The translations under genes were made by a program, and so were the position numbers. The notes under the pieces are model-generated. The model saw only the letters and a list, made by a program, of their open reading frames with translations. It was not told the origin of the DNA and made no database searches. This document shows, piece by piece, positions 10,081-19,495 of a DNA stretch of 64,000 bases (positions are counted from its first letter, which is position 1; each line of letters opens with the position of its first letter). The DNA is from Microcoleus sp. EPA2. Its GTDB lineage: Bacteria; Cyanobacteriota; Cyanobacteriia; Cyanobacteriales; Microcoleaceae. The stretch covers positions 318,039 through 382,038 of the forward strand of contig JAHRFD010000002.1 in assembly GCA_020882975.1 (NCBI GenBank), in the 5' to 3' direction.

Positions 10081-13077
10081 ATGGAACTTGCCAATGTACC
10101 GATATTTTTATCATCACATCTAGAAACGATCGATCGCCATCCTCTAACAGTTGCACCAGAAACTAGCTTGATGGATGCGATCGCCCTGATGAGTCAGGCG
10201 ATAAATAGTGATGATCTAACTAATTCACAACCCATTGTCAATTCCAGTAAAACGGCAAAACCATCCAGCGGTTGTGTCTTAGTGATGGACGGAAATCAGC
10301 TCGTTGGAATCCTCAATCAAGGAGATGTGGTAAATTTAATTGCCACAAAATCTCGTTGGCAAGAAACGAAAGTAGCCGATGTCATTCAGGAAAAATTTAT
10401 TACTTTAAAAGCTTCAGAATTTACCGATATATTTACAGCGATCGACCTATTTATTCAACACTCTATTGACCAATTACCAATTATAGATGATGCAGGTCAA
10501 TTAGTAGGTTTAATAACTGAAAAAACCCTACGATTAAAAATTTACAATCTGGCACAAAAGTCGCAACCCGAAGTGGTACAGCATTTGGAAACACCCTGTG
10601 AATGCTTAGAAAACAAGTCAGAAGTCGATCGCCCATTTCCAGAAACAGCTTTGCAACAAATCAACGCGGAGTTAGAACAACGAGTTCATCAGCACAATGA
10701 AAGCTACGAAATGGCAGTATTAGCAGGCAAGTTAGTCGAAGAAAAACTGCGAAACTCCGAAGCAGAACTGCGAGCACTTTTTAATGCTATGACTGATATT
10801 GTACTGGTGCTTGATGCCGAAGGTCGCTATGTCAAAATTGCCCCCTCTGCTCCCCAACTTTTGTACAAACCTTCTGAAGAAATGCTGGGAAAAACTGTTG
10901 CTGAAGTTCTGCCAGCAGCAGAAGCCAAACTCTGGCTCAGCTACATTGAGCGCACCCTGATAACTCAACAGACAGAGAGAATCGATTACACTCTGCAAAT
11001 TGGTGGTAAGTTAATCTGGTTTGAGGCAAATATTTCGCCCTTCGGCTTGGAGCGAGTAATTTTGGTAGCACGAGATATTACTCAGCGCAAATTGACAGAA
11101 GTTGCACTGCAAAAGAGCGAGGACAAGTTTCGCAATTTATTTGACGATGCTCCCATCGCGCTGAGTTTGGCAAGTGTGGGGGACTTTCGCATGGTTAAAG
11201 TGAATGATGCTCACCGCCAGATGTTTGGCTACAGTGACGAAGAGTTGGTGGCAATGAGTTTTGCTGATGTCACTCACCCGGAAGATTTAGAAGCAGATTT
11301 AAAGCTGGTTAAGCAGCTTATAGATGGGGATATTCCTCGGTTTCAAATTGAAAAACGCTGTGCTAAAAAGAACGGCGAATTGATGTGGGTGAAATTGACG
11401 GTGACACTGATTCGGGATGTTGATGGCAGCCCCCTGTATACTATGGGTGCGATCGAAGATACCAGCGATAGTAAGGGCTCAGAATTGCAATTACAGCAGT
11501 TGAAAGAACGGTTACAATTTTTGCTGGCTTCTAATCCAGCGGTAATTTTTACTGTCTCGCCAGAAGGGAATTTTGCTACTACTTATATTAGCGATAATGT
11601 GAGGTCCCTTGTCGGTTATAACCAGGCAGAGTTTTTAGTTGATACTGGGTTCTGGCTTAGTCATATTCACCCTGAAGATATCAGGCTATTTTTAGTGACT
11701 TTATCAGATTTATCGGTGGAAACAAATCGCTGTTGTGAGTATCGTTTTTTGCATAAGGATGGAATTTACCGCTGGCTGCGGACGGAACTGAAGCTATTAG
11801 TAGACTGTCGGGGAAAACCGATTGAAATTATTGGGTATGCAGCCGACATCACTAATTCTAAATATGCGGAAATAGCTTTACGGCAACAGTTCGAGCAAGA
11901 GCAACTTGTGGAGGCGATCGCCCGTCGGGTCCGCCAATCTTTGCAATTAGAGGAAATTCTCAACACAACCGTGGCTGAACTTCAGCAAGTAGTTTTAGCC
12001 GATCGCGTTTTGGTGTATCAAATTTTACCCGAAGGTCGTGGCAAAGTCATTGCTGAAGCCGTGGCGGAGGGATGCAGTCCACTGATGAATAGAGTTTTTT
12101 CCGAAGAGATTTTTAGATCGGAAAATTACCCGACTTATGTGCGTGGTCTCTTTTGCGATCTATCCGAACAAAAAGGGCGCGGGATTACACATGATTTAGT
12201 AGATTTCATGAAAGAAATTGAAGTTAGAGCAAAATTAGTCGTGCCCATTTTTCAGGTAAATCAACTCTGGGGATTGCTAATTGCTCAGCAGTGCGAGCGG
12301 CCCCGTGAGTGGCAAGAATGGGAAATAAATTTATTTCAGCAGTTGGTGAATCAATTGGCGATCGCCATTCAGCAATCTCTGCTTTACCAGCAACTGCAAG
12401 CCGAATTGAGCGAGCGCAAACAAGCTGAAGATCGATTAAAAAAATCTCTGAAAGAAAAAGAAATTTTGCTGAAGGAAATTCACCACCGTGTCAAAAACAA
12501 CCTCTGCGTAGTGGCTAGTCTGTTAGAACTCCAATCTGACATCGTTGGCGAGCGACAACTAGCTAAGATGTTTGAAGAAAGTCAGCATCGTCTTTATTCT
12601 ATGGCTTTGATTCATGAAAAACTCTATCGGTCTAAAAATTTGGCACAAATTAATTTTGGCGAATATCTGGAAGACTTGGTAACTAACTTATTTAATTTTT
12701 ACAATATTAGCGACCATCGTATTCAGTTGCAGGTATTAGCGGAACCTATTTGGCTAAATATTGAAACGGCGACTCCCTGCGGTTTAATTGCTAATGAATT
12801 AGTGTCAAATACCTTGAAACACGCTTTTCCCGATCGCACAAATGGTACGGTTAGTGTAGAATGCTATCAAACAGGCGATCGGGAAATCCACCTCATCGTC
12901 AAAGATAACGGCAAAGGTTTTCCCAAAAGTTTTAATTTCAAAAAAACTAATTCTATGGGATTTCAAGTTGTCTGCACTTTAACCGAACAGCTAGAAGGAA
13001 ATATTGAGCTCTCAGGAGAAATAGGCTCTACTTTTCATTTAAAGTTCAGTGAATTAAAATATTTTAAAAGGCTTTAG
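10081..13077 (+). CDS. CBS-PAS-PAS-PAS-GAF sensor histidine kinase (HisKA_2 type)
   Basis: A 998-residue soluble kinase. Residues 15-165 form a CBS domain pair (ending near HSIDQLPIIDDAGQLVGLIT), which commonly binds adenine nucleotides. A short coiled coil (about 175-225), three PAS/PAC units (about 230-340, 350-470, 475-600) and a phytochrome-like GAF (about 605-780) follow. The GAF has no bilin cysteine: the Cys-His position reads THDLVDF. The kinase core has the HisKA_2 signature LLKEIHHRVKNNL (phospho-acceptor probably His802), then HATPase_c with NELVSNTLKHAF and DNGKGFP. It lies 4 bp before a REC-histidine kinase and is probably co-transcribed. The fused CBS pair makes cellular energy or nucleotide state a plausible input; this is inference. 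Confidence 0.92.
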   Translation: MELANVPIFLSSHLETIDRHPLTVAPETSLMDAIALMSQAINSDDLTNSQPIVNSSKTAKPSSGCVLVMDGNQLVGILNQGDVVNLIATKSRWQETKVADVIQEKFITLKASEFTDIFTAIDLFIQHSIDQLPIIDDAGQLVGLITEKTLRLKIYNLAQKSQPEVVQHLETPCECLENKSEVDRPFPETALQQINAELEQRVHQHNESYEMAVLAGKLVEEKLRNSEAELRALFNAMTDIVLVLDAEGRYVKIAPSAPQLLYKPSEEMLGKTVAEVLPAAEAKLWLSYIERTLITQQTERIDYTLQIGGKLIWFEANISPFGLERVILVARDITQRKLTEVALQKSEDKFRNLFDDAPIALSLASVGDFRMVKVNDAHRQMFGYSDEELVAMSFADVTHPEDLEADLKLVKQLIDGDIPRFQIEKRCAKKNGELMWVKLTVTLIRDVDGSPLYTMGAIEDTSDSKGSELQLQQLKERLQFLLASNPAVIFTVSPEGNFATTYISDNVRSLVGYNQAEFLVDTGFWLSHIHPEDIRLFLVTLSDLSVETNRCCEYRFLHKDGIYRWLRTELKLLVDCRGKPIEIIGYAADITNSKYAEIALRQQFEQEQLVEAIARRVRQSLQLEEILNTTVAELQQVVLADRVLVYQILPEGRGKVIAEAVAEGCSPLMNRVFSEEIFRSENYPTYVRGLFCDLSEQKGRGITHDLVDFMKEIEVRAKLVVPIFQVNQLWGLLIAQQCERPREWQEWEINLFQQLVNQLAIAIQQSLLYQQLQAELSERKQAEDRLKKSLKEKEILLKEIHHRVKNNLCVVASLLELQSDIVGERQLAKMFEESQHRLYSMALIHEKLYRSKNLAQINFGEYLEDLVTNLFNFYNISDHRIQLQVLAEPIWLNIETATPCGLIANELVSNTLKHAFPDRTNGTVSVECYQTGDREIHLIVKDNGKGFPKSFNFKKTNSMGFQVVCTLTEQLEGNIELSGEIGSTFHLKFSELKYFKRL

Positions 13078-13081
13078 CATC

Positions 13082-14191
13082 ATGGAAATTTCTGAAAAAA
13101 ATATTAATATTTTGATTGTAGAAGACGAACTTTTAATAGCTAAAAACTTATCCAATAAATTGGAAAACTTGGGTTATAAAATAGCCGGTATTGTTTGTTC
13201 AGGAGCCGATGCCATCGAGCGTGCTGGCGAAATGAAGCCAGATTTAATTTTGATGGATATAGTCATTAAAGGTCAAATAGACGGCATAGAAACAGCAACG
13301 ATCATCAATCAAAAATTAGATATACCAATTATCTATACAACTGCCTATGCAGACGAAGAAACTTTGGAGCGAGCAGAAAATACTGGTTCCTACGGCTACC
13401 TCCTCAAACCTTTTAAAGAAAGAGAGCTACACGCCACCATCAAGATTGCATTGAGCAAACATCAAGAAACGGTTAAAATGCAACAAGAACTTGCATTCTT
13501 TGCGGCCAAAAGCGAAAACGAATCTCGTTTTTTAGCCATGGTATACCATGATTTAAATACTCCCTTGACTACCATACAACTCTCCGCTGAAATGCTGGAG
13601 GATTGCGATTTTTCGGGTCGTATACTCACAGCCAGCAAGACGGTAGAACGCATTAAAAAAGCTGCGATTAATATGAGTGAATTGCTGGAAGATATTTTAA
13701 TGATAGCCAAAGCAGATTCGGGGAAAATTTTGCTGAACTTAAAGTCGGTTAATCTGGTAGATTTGTGCTATCTTATATTAGATGATATGCAACCGATAGC
13801 TACTCAAAAACACGTCATAAACTTTCGGAATCAACAAAAATTGTTGTACGCGAATGTCGATGCCAAACTACTGCACCATCTACTCACAAATTTGCTGTCA
13901 AACGCGATTAAATATTCTCCCAATGGCGGTGAGGTGTCTCTAGAATTAAGCAGCCAATCTCAGCAAGTCATTTTTTGCATTCGCGATGAAGGAATTGGTA
14001 TGACAGCGGAAGATATAGGTAAATTATTTCAGAAGTTTGAACGGGGTGGTAATGTCAGCAATATTAAAGGTTCGGGGTTGGGACTTTGTATTGTCAAACA
14101 CATTGTTGACCTCCACGGCGGTACCATAAGTGTGGAAAGTGCGATCGGTAAAGGTAGTACATTTACTGTCGCACTGCCTTTTTATAGTTGA
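13082..14191 (+). CDS. Response regulator-histidine kinase hybrid (REC-HisKA-HATPase)
   Basis: A 369-residue protein beginning with a receiver domain (about 8-125; phospho-acceptor Asp59 in LILMDIVI; Thr/Lys switch residues in YTTAYAD and LLKPF), followed by HisKA with His156 in VYHDLNTPL and a HATPase_c domain with NLLSNAIKYSP, DEGIGM and GSGLGLCIV. Such REC-first kinases usually receive phosphate from another kinase and then control their own kinase module. The donor is probably the CBS-PAS-GAF kinase whose gene ends 4 bp upstream. No output domain is present, so a further partner must act downstream. A hairpin followed by Ts lies 17 bp after the stop. Confidence 0.94.
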   Translation: MEISEKNINILIVEDELLIAKNLSNKLENLGYKIAGIVCSGADAIERAGEMKPDLILMDIVIKGQIDGIETATIINQKLDIPIIYTTAYADEETLERAENTGSYGYLLKPFKERELHATIKIALSKHQETVKMQQELAFFAAKSENESRFLAMVYHDLNTPLTTIQLSAEMLEDCDFSGRILTASKTVERIKKAAINMSELLEDILMIAKADSGKILLNLKSVNLVDLCYLILDDMQPIATQKHVINFRNQQKLLYANVDAKLLHHLLTNLLSNAIKYSPNGGEVSLELSSQSQQVIFCIRDEGIGMTAEDIGKLFQKFERGGNVSNIKGSGLGLCIVKHIVDLHGGTISVESAIGKGSTFTVALPFYS

Positions 14192-14207
14192 GTGTTGACT
14201 AAAGAAC

Positions 14208-14232
14208 AATAGGCCAGCCCCCGGCCTGTTTT
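14208..14232 (+). terminator. Probable rho-independent terminator after the REC-kinase
   Basis: Hairpin with arms AATAGGCC (14208-14215) and GGCCTGTT (14223-14230), one wobble pair, loop AGCCCCC, directly running into TTTT. It sits just after the last gene of the 10081-14191 kinase pair. Confidence 0.6.
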
Positions 14233-14492
14233 AGTAATAAAAAAATCTTGTTATTAATGTTATTTGAGCTGTTGTTGCTGCACCAAAAATCAACAATTAA
14301 ATAAAATATTTTATTTAATGTAGCTTTCTGCCTTCAACCTAGAATCAAGGCTCTACCTATAGATAGAGACTAGCTGCGATCGGCATAACGGAAACTTCCA
14401 CCCCTTGAGAGATGTAGCATCAGGGATATTTTTCGTTCAATAGTATCAATTACTGTTACCAACATCCAATTAAGAAATACCAGAGAGGATCT

Positions 14493-14777
14493 ATGAGCAT
14501 CGACAAACCCAACGAAACTAAAGATATTTTCCGCAGTGCCAATCCGGGAGATCGCATTTCCGACGAACCACAAACCATCGAAGAAAAAGCCCAGCAACTC
14601 GCAGTAGACCACGTTCCAGACATAACTGGAGATATAGTTACAGTTCCCACTTATGTCATCGTCGAAGAGCCGGATGGGGAAAAGAAAGCCCTGCACCACG
14701 TCAAAGACGCTGAAGAAATTTCCGACGTAATTCGGCAGGCCCGCGTTGACGAAAATGGTGAGCGAATTTGGGATTAA
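14493..14777 (+). CDS. Small acidic hypothetical protein
   Basis: A 94-residue, strongly acidic protein with no recognised domain. The start ATG at 14493 follows a GAGAGGA ribosome-binding site at 14482-14488. The sequence has a disordered N-terminus (MSIDKPNETKDIFRSANPGD) and a more ordered part (DIVTVPTYVIVEEPDGEKKA). There are no cysteines, signal peptide or membrane segments. It lies 51 bp before a DUF2231 membrane protein in the same direction; the two may share a promoter in the 300-bp spacer upstream. Function unknown. Confidence 0.75.
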   Translation: MSIDKPNETKDIFRSANPGDRISDEPQTIEEKAQQLAVDHVPDITGDIVTVPTYVIVEEPDGEKKALHHVKDAEEISDVIRQARVDENGERIWD

Positions 14778-14828
14778 ATTCAATCAATTTAAAGACGAGT
14801 TTTTTAACCAAAGTTATCTGTAGCAATC

Positions 14829-15368
14829 ATGGAAACAAATCAGAGAAACACTGCCCCTTTCCCCAATATTCCGCCCATTCTGGAAACTGACGATCGAGAA
14901 TATCTCGATGGTGGCATAGTGAGTACAGTTTCAGTCGCAGGCCATCCGCTTCACCCAGTGCTGATTGTATTTCCCGTAGCCTTCTTGGTAGGAGCAGCCG
15001 GTACTGACATCGGCTACTGGCTCACAAGCGATCCATTTTGGGCAAGAGCCTCAGTTTGGCTCATCGGTGCCGGTTTCGGTGCGGGCATTTTGGCTGGGAT
15101 CACCGGTTTTTTAGACTTTTTTAAAATAAAAAGAGTGCGCGAGCGTAGTGCTGGCTGGTTGCACATGGGCGGCAACGTCGCAGCTTTGGTACTTTCCCTG
15201 ATTAACCTGGTTTTGCGACAAGGAAACCCAGAAACAGCGATTGTACCAACAGGTTTAGCAATTTCCATTGTCGTTGCAACCTTACTGGGGGCTACAGGCT
15301 GGTTTGGTGGCGAACTCAGTTTTCGTCACAAAGTCGGTGTCATCGGCCCTACCAGCCGCAATCAGTAG
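14829..15368 (+). CDS. DUF2231-family integral membrane protein
   Basis: A 179-residue protein of the DUF2231 type, recognised by VAGHPLHPVLIVFPVAFLVG near residue 36 and four hydrophobic helices (about 43-65, 73-97, 110-130, 138-160). The family is of unknown function, occurs in the cytoplasmic membrane and carries conserved histidines in the first and third helices; here they are in GHPLHP and GWLHMGGN. A strong terminator hairpin lies 8 bp after the stop. Molecular role unknown. Confidence 0.85.
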   Translation: METNQRNTAPFPNIPPILETDDREYLDGGIVSTVSVAGHPLHPVLIVFPVAFLVGAAGTDIGYWLTSDPFWARASVWLIGAGFGAGILAGITGFLDFFKIKRVRERSAGWLHMGGNVAALVLSLINLVLRQGNPETAIVPTGLAISIVVATLLGATGWFGGELSFRHKVGVIGPTSRNQ

Positions 15369-15376
15369 GTTTTGTG

Positions 15377-15424
15377 AAAAATATAGTCCTTCTCAATTAT
15401 CAAATTGAGGAGGACTATATTTTT
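15377..15424 (+). terminator. Strong rho-independent terminator
   Basis: Near-perfect 21-bp stem: left arm 15377-15397, loop ATCA (15398-15401), right arm 15402-15422, with one G:U pair, followed by Ts to 15424. Because the arms start with A-runs and end with T-runs it could work in both directions. It closes the 14493-15368 pair. Confidence 0.85.
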
Positions 15425-15584
15425 GAGGTATCAATTTCTTGAACTTCCCAAGAGTTAACTTGGCCAGCCCCAAGCAAGGAAAAATAGCGCCTAGTAGATT
15501 CCGGCAAAATCGCCCCCGCTAACACAGTTGTCATTTTTGGCAAACCAAGATATTATTTAGCAACAGACCAACTTTAACACGGTT

Positions 15585-16739
15585 ATGAAAGCAAGATTTC
15601 GCTACAGATTTTACCCAACCAGCCAACAGCAGCAGAGCCTCGCTCAGTTGTTCGGTTGCGTTCGCGTAGTCTGGAACGATGCACTTGCGCTCTGCAAGCG
15701 GTCAGACAAAAAGCCAAGTTCGGCAGATTTGCAGAAAATCGTCATAACTGGGGCTAAGAATACCGAAGAAAGGGCTTGGCTAGGAGATGTGTCGTGCGTT
15801 CCTTTGCAGCAATCGGTTGCCGACCTAGATGTCGCTTTTAAGAACTTTTTCAACTCCTGCAAACGAAAGAGAAAGGGACGTAAAGTTGGATATCCTAAGT
15901 TCAAGAAAAGAACCAGTAGTCAGTCAGCACGTTTTAGGGTTGGAGGATTTTCTCTCAAAGGTGATGGGATTTATTTAGCCAAGATTGGGATTGTCAATCC
16001 AATATGGTCTAGAGAGTTGCCATCAGAACCTAGCTCGGTCACGGTAATCAAGGACTGTGCGAATCGCTACTTTCTGAGCTTTGTTGTAGAAATTCAACCA
16101 ATTGCATCTGAAGCTAAAAATCCAAGTATCGGGATTGATTTAGGAATTAAAACCTTTGCGGTAATGAGCAATGGTGAAAAAGCCGAAAGCCCTAGCTATA
16201 AAAAGTTAGACCGGAAAGTTCGCAAACTGCAACGCAAATTAGCTCGTCAACCTCATGATTCTAGAAGAAGGAATGTAATCCGCATTAAGATTGCGAAACT
16301 GCACAATCAGATTACCGATACTCGCAAGGATTTCCTCCACAAATTGTCAACTAAAATAGTCAACGAAAACCAAGTTATTATTTTGGAAGATTTGAACGTG
16401 TCGGGCATGGTCAAGAATCGGAAACTTTCAAGAGCGATTAGTCAGCAAGGATGGAGAGAATTTAGGACACTTTGCGAGGGCAAGTCTGAAAAGTTGGGCA
16501 GGGAATTCAATGTGATTAGCAGATGGGAACCCACCAGCCAAGTCTGTTCGGACTGTGGCTTTAGGTGGGGCAAAGTCGATTTGTCTATCCGCTCAGTGCT
16601 TTGCCTAAGTTGTGGTACCAAGCAAGATAGAGATGAAAATGCTGCTAAGAATATAGAGAAAGTCGGGATGGGGAATCGCCACGACTATAAACGGGCGCAG
16701 AGGGATTGTCAGACTATGAAAGGTAGCAGAACCCGATGA
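15585..16739 (+). CDS. tnpB: TnpB (OrfB) RNA-guided nuclease of IS200/IS605/IS607-type element, no TnpA
   Basis: A 384-residue TnpB. The N-terminal helix-turn-helix-like region starts MKARFRYRFYPTSQQQQ. The RuvC catalytic residues all appear present: Asp in GIDLGIKTFAV, Glu in ILEDLNVSGM, and Asp in DRDENAAKNI. The zinc ribbon CSDCG...CLSCG is intact. TnpB proteins of this family are RNA-guided DNA endonucleases that help retention of their transposon. There is no tnpA-like or serine-recombinase gene beside it, so it is an orphan copy that would depend on a transposase in trans. The frame is intact and full length, so it may still be active. A 6-bp hairpin characteristic of such right ends lies at 16751-16774. 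Confidence 0.95.
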   Translation: MKARFRYRFYPTSQQQQSLAQLFGCVRVVWNDALALCKRSDKKPSSADLQKIVITGAKNTEERAWLGDVSCVPLQQSVADLDVAFKNFFNSCKRKRKGRKVGYPKFKKRTSSQSARFRVGGFSLKGDGIYLAKIGIVNPIWSRELPSEPSSVTVIKDCANRYFLSFVVEIQPIASEAKNPSIGIDLGIKTFAVMSNGEKAESPSYKKLDRKVRKLQRKLARQPHDSRRRNVIRIKIAKLHNQITDTRKDFLHKLSTKIVNENQVIILEDLNVSGMVKNRKLSRAISQQGWREFRTLCEGKSEKLGREFNVISRWEPTSQVCSDCGFRWGKVDLSIRSVLCLSCGTKQDRDENAAKNIEKVGMGNRHDYKRAQRDCQTMKGSRTR

Positions 16740-16750
16740 AGCGTCAACAA

Positions 16751-16774
16751 TCACCGCTCATGAGAGGCCGGTGA
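16751..16774 (+). ncRNA. Candidate omega-RNA 3' hairpin / right end of the TnpB element
   Basis: Hairpin TCACCG (16751-16756) with CGGTGA (16769-16774) and an inner CTC/GAG pairing, placed 11 bp after the tnpB stop. In related elements the guide-scaffold RNA spans the 3' end of tnpB and the right end, with a hairpin shortly before the guide. The position fits, but the RNA boundary and guide cannot be fixed from sequence alone; the guide would be the bases just after the element end (near 16780-16800). Confidence 0.4.
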
Positions 16775-16811
16775 GTATTTCAAATATCAACTTATTGCTT
16801 AACCTGTGGGA

Positions 16812-19322
16812 TTAATTAATTTTTAACTTCAGGCGCACTTTGCCGCCTACTCCTGCGGGTGGTTTCCAGGAAGTTAAAGCTTCCTGGAGATGCTTAATTG
16901 GCTCAGCGGCTTGTAGCGTCGAGGCTCCATAGTCGATCGCCACTCGCACCACCCGGCCATCTTGTACCCACAATTCCCAAACCGTCTCCCCAGTAACCCC
17001 AGTCGGTAACATCACAGATTGCAGGTATTGAGTCAAAGCAGCAATAGCCGACACATCCAACCCTTCGACACTAGCTATTTGCAAAGGAGAAGTGCTTGGC
17101 TGCTGGGGTTTCAACTCCCGGTAACTGGGTTTCGCCACTTCCTGAAGTGGTGCCGATCGTGCTTCCCGGCGAGTTGGGTTGACACGGGAACCACCGCCTC
17201 TAGTTTGCCCGATCGCCTCGTCCGACTCAAAAATACCTTCATAGCTCATCCCCTGTGGCAGTTCTACAGGCACTTGCACTCGCCGACGCGATCCATCTGG
17301 TTCCACCCGCACTTCTGAGCTCACAGCCACAAACGCGGTGTATTCCGACAGCAAGCCATAGCTCAAAGCAGTATTAGTCACTGATTCCACCAGAGATTTA
17401 GTCTCGCCACCAAACATTTGATTCATCAAATCCTGAATCCGCGATCGACCCCAAAGTTGAGCGATCGCCAGATTGCCAAAATCCAGATTAGTCGTGACAA
17501 CTGAATTTGACTCCCGTTGGCGAACATTGACAGAAGGAGCAAAATTCACGGGTAAAATCTGCTCGTAAACTTTGCCGTCAGCTTCAGTGCCGCGGATACG
17601 AATTTGGCCACTGGTGCGATCGTTCTGCCGGCCAAACAAAACTAGCGGTGCACTAGCAAACAAATCTGGCACCACCTGGGGATAAATCTCCGCTTTTTCC
17701 CCCATTCCTTCCCAACTAATTTGAATATTCGTCAATACCGGACTGTTAATTTGGCGAAAAAACTTTTCTGCTGCGGCCTCCGTCGGTTCATCTTGACGAA
17801 CTACTTGAGATGTGCCTCTTCCCACTTGGGCCAAACGGTTAAGCAAAAACCGATTTACAGAACCGCCCACACCAAAACTATAGAGTCTATTTCCCGGTTT
17901 GAGACTCCGTTGCACCTGGTCGATCGCTTCTTTTTCATTACCAATATAACCATCAGTAATTAGTACAATACTCCGCAACCTTCCGGTTTCTGGAGCCGGA
18001 AAATTCATCACGGTTCGGATGCCATTGAGCAATTCAGTACCGCCGTTAGCTTGCAATTTAGCGATATAATCAATAGCTTTTTCTCGATTGAGCTGAGTAT
18101 TGGCTAAAGGAGTGGGTGAAAGTGCTTTGGCAGTATTGGCAAAATCAATAATTGTAAAAGTATCCTGGGGATTTAAACCTTGAATAAAACGGCGCATCAA
18201 TTCCTGGGATTTGGCTAGCGGTTCTCCCTGTTGAGAACCGGAAGTATCCATCAGAAACACGACATCTTTGGGTACAATTTGATTAGCTTTGTAATTTAAT
18301 GCCGGAATCAGATAAGCTGCAAAATGACCGCCTCGCTTGTCAGCTTGAGTCAGGACTGCTGCCTGGGTATTTTCTCCAGCTACTCGATAGCGCAAAATTA
18401 AATCTTTATTGGGGATTGTATCAGAATTGGCTAGTTGCACTTGCACAATATTGCCGCTGCGAGAGGTCGTAATTTGATGAGAAGTAGAACGGACATTGCT
18501 AATCGGAATTCCGCTATCTATTTCTACATTCACAGCGATATCGTGACCCGATCGCGTTCCTGGAGGCAGTACAGGCGGGTTAATGCGATCGGCATCGGTA
18601 TTAACCGCCCCCGGCCTGGTTAAAGGGGGGTTGGGGGGGGTCAGATTTCTGGGAATATAGCGAGGCCCCACCACCATCGGAAACACAAATTCATAATCGC
18701 CTCCCTCAAACTTGAGACTTTCGGTGTAGCGAATGGTAACTTCTATTTGCTCTCCGGGTTTGATATTTGCCAGAGACTGAGTAAAAATATTGTCCCGTTC
18801 TTGTTCCAACAAACCCGCTGTTCTGCCTTGGGTTCGAGCTTTTTCGTAAATTTCCAAAGCTTCGTCTCGTCGTTTGATATCAGATTTGATAGTTCGTGAG
18901 CCGATTTTAATTTCCATATCATCCACCGCCGCTTCGTCAGGTAAAGGAAACACATAAACAGCTTCCAAAGGTTCGGTGAAAGAATTTTCAAACTTCTGAA
19001 CAACTTCGACGCGGGAGATATTGCCGGCAATTTTAGCTTTAACTTGAGTTTGTTTGAGCCCAAAGACTTGTTCCTGGCCCGGATTTTGACTTGGGACGAA
19101 CAAACCGCCGACGGGACACCGACTTTGGGGCGAGTATCCGTCGCTACGGCAGTTAACCTCATTTCTAGCCAGGAGTTGTGGTGATGCAGCAGCAGAATGT
19201 CCCCCAAGAGCGATCGCCCGTGCTCTATCGGGAGCCAGCCACGCGCTACACTCGATCGCAGCCAGGAGTGCCATACCAGCAGAAAGCAACCGTTGGGCAG
19301 ATAAAACACAGACAAACTTCAT
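16812..19322 (-). CDS. Exported VIT and von Willebrand factor A domain protein
   Basis: An 836-residue protein with a signal-peptide-like N-terminus (hydrophobic around residues 8-27). A VIT domain (about 85-215; KFENSFTEPLEAVYVFPLPD) is followed by a vWA domain (about 348-520) with an intact metal-ion-dependent adhesion site, DTSGS, in VVFLMDTSGSQQGEP, then a long C-terminal region (about 540-836). The family resembles inter-alpha-trypsin inhibitor heavy chains and is thought to bind proteins at the surface or in the periplasm; the exact role in cyanobacteria is unknown. Residues around NLTPPNPPLTRPGAVN (about 227-242) are encoded by a C/G-tract palindromic repeat that is also found between genes. 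Convergent with tnpB. Confidence 0.9.
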   Translation of the reverse strand: MKFVCVLSAQRLLSAGMALLAAIECSAWLAPDRARAIALGGHSAAASPQLLARNEVNCRSDGYSPQSRCPVGGLFVPSQNPGQEQVFGLKQTQVKAKIAGNISRVEVVQKFENSFTEPLEAVYVFPLPDEAAVDDMEIKIGSRTIKSDIKRRDEALEIYEKARTQGRTAGLLEQERDNIFTQSLANIKPGEQIEVTIRYTESLKFEGGDYEFVFPMVVGPRYIPRNLTPPNPPLTRPGAVNTDADRINPPVLPPGTRSGHDIAVNVEIDSGIPISNVRSTSHQITTSRSGNIVQVQLANSDTIPNKDLILRYRVAGENTQAAVLTQADKRGGHFAAYLIPALNYKANQIVPKDVVFLMDTSGSQQGEPLAKSQELMRRFIQGLNPQDTFTIIDFANTAKALSPTPLANTQLNREKAIDYIAKLQANGGTELLNGIRTVMNFPAPETGRLRSIVLITDGYIGNEKEAIDQVQRSLKPGNRLYSFGVGGSVNRFLLNRLAQVGRGTSQVVRQDEPTEAAAEKFFRQINSPVLTNIQISWEGMGEKAEIYPQVVPDLFASAPLVLFGRQNDRTSGQIRIRGTEADGKVYEQILPVNFAPSVNVRQRESNSVVTTNLDFGNLAIAQLWGRSRIQDLMNQMFGGETKSLVESVTNTALSYGLLSEYTAFVAVSSEVRVEPDGSRRRVQVPVELPQGMSYEGIFESDEAIGQTRGGGSRVNPTRREARSAPLQEVAKPSYRELKPQQPSTSPLQIASVEGLDVSAIAALTQYLQSVMLPTGVTGETVWELWVQDGRVVRVAIDYGASTLQAAEPIKHLQEALTSWKPPAGVGGKVRLKLKIN
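18608..18640. repeat. Palindromic G/C-tract repeat inside the VIT/vWA gene
   Basis: On the plus strand CCCCCGGCC...GGTTAAAGGGGGGTTGGGGGGG. It matches the intergenic repeat at 22217-22250 (CCCCAACCCCCCC plus AAGGGGGGG). Here it is read in frame as Asn-Leu-Thr-Pro-Pro-Asn-Pro-Pro-Leu-Thr-Arg. Confidence 0.6.
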
Positions 19323-19495
19323 AGCAATTTTTTTAGCAGACTGGAAATGCTCTACATACCATGACCTTAACCTTCGCGAAACGTTCCTGAGTCAGGGATG
19401 TGCCAAAAATTACCGACTATGGATCGTGGGGCGATCGAGTCAAACCTACTAAATTGCATCTTTCATCAATTACAGTCCTGGACACATGGGGATTC

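Noticed and set aside
12001..12360. Bilin-binding GAF in the CBS-PAS kinase
   Set aside because: The Cys-His position is Thr-His (ITHDL) and there is no DXCF motif, so it is probably not a photoreceptor.
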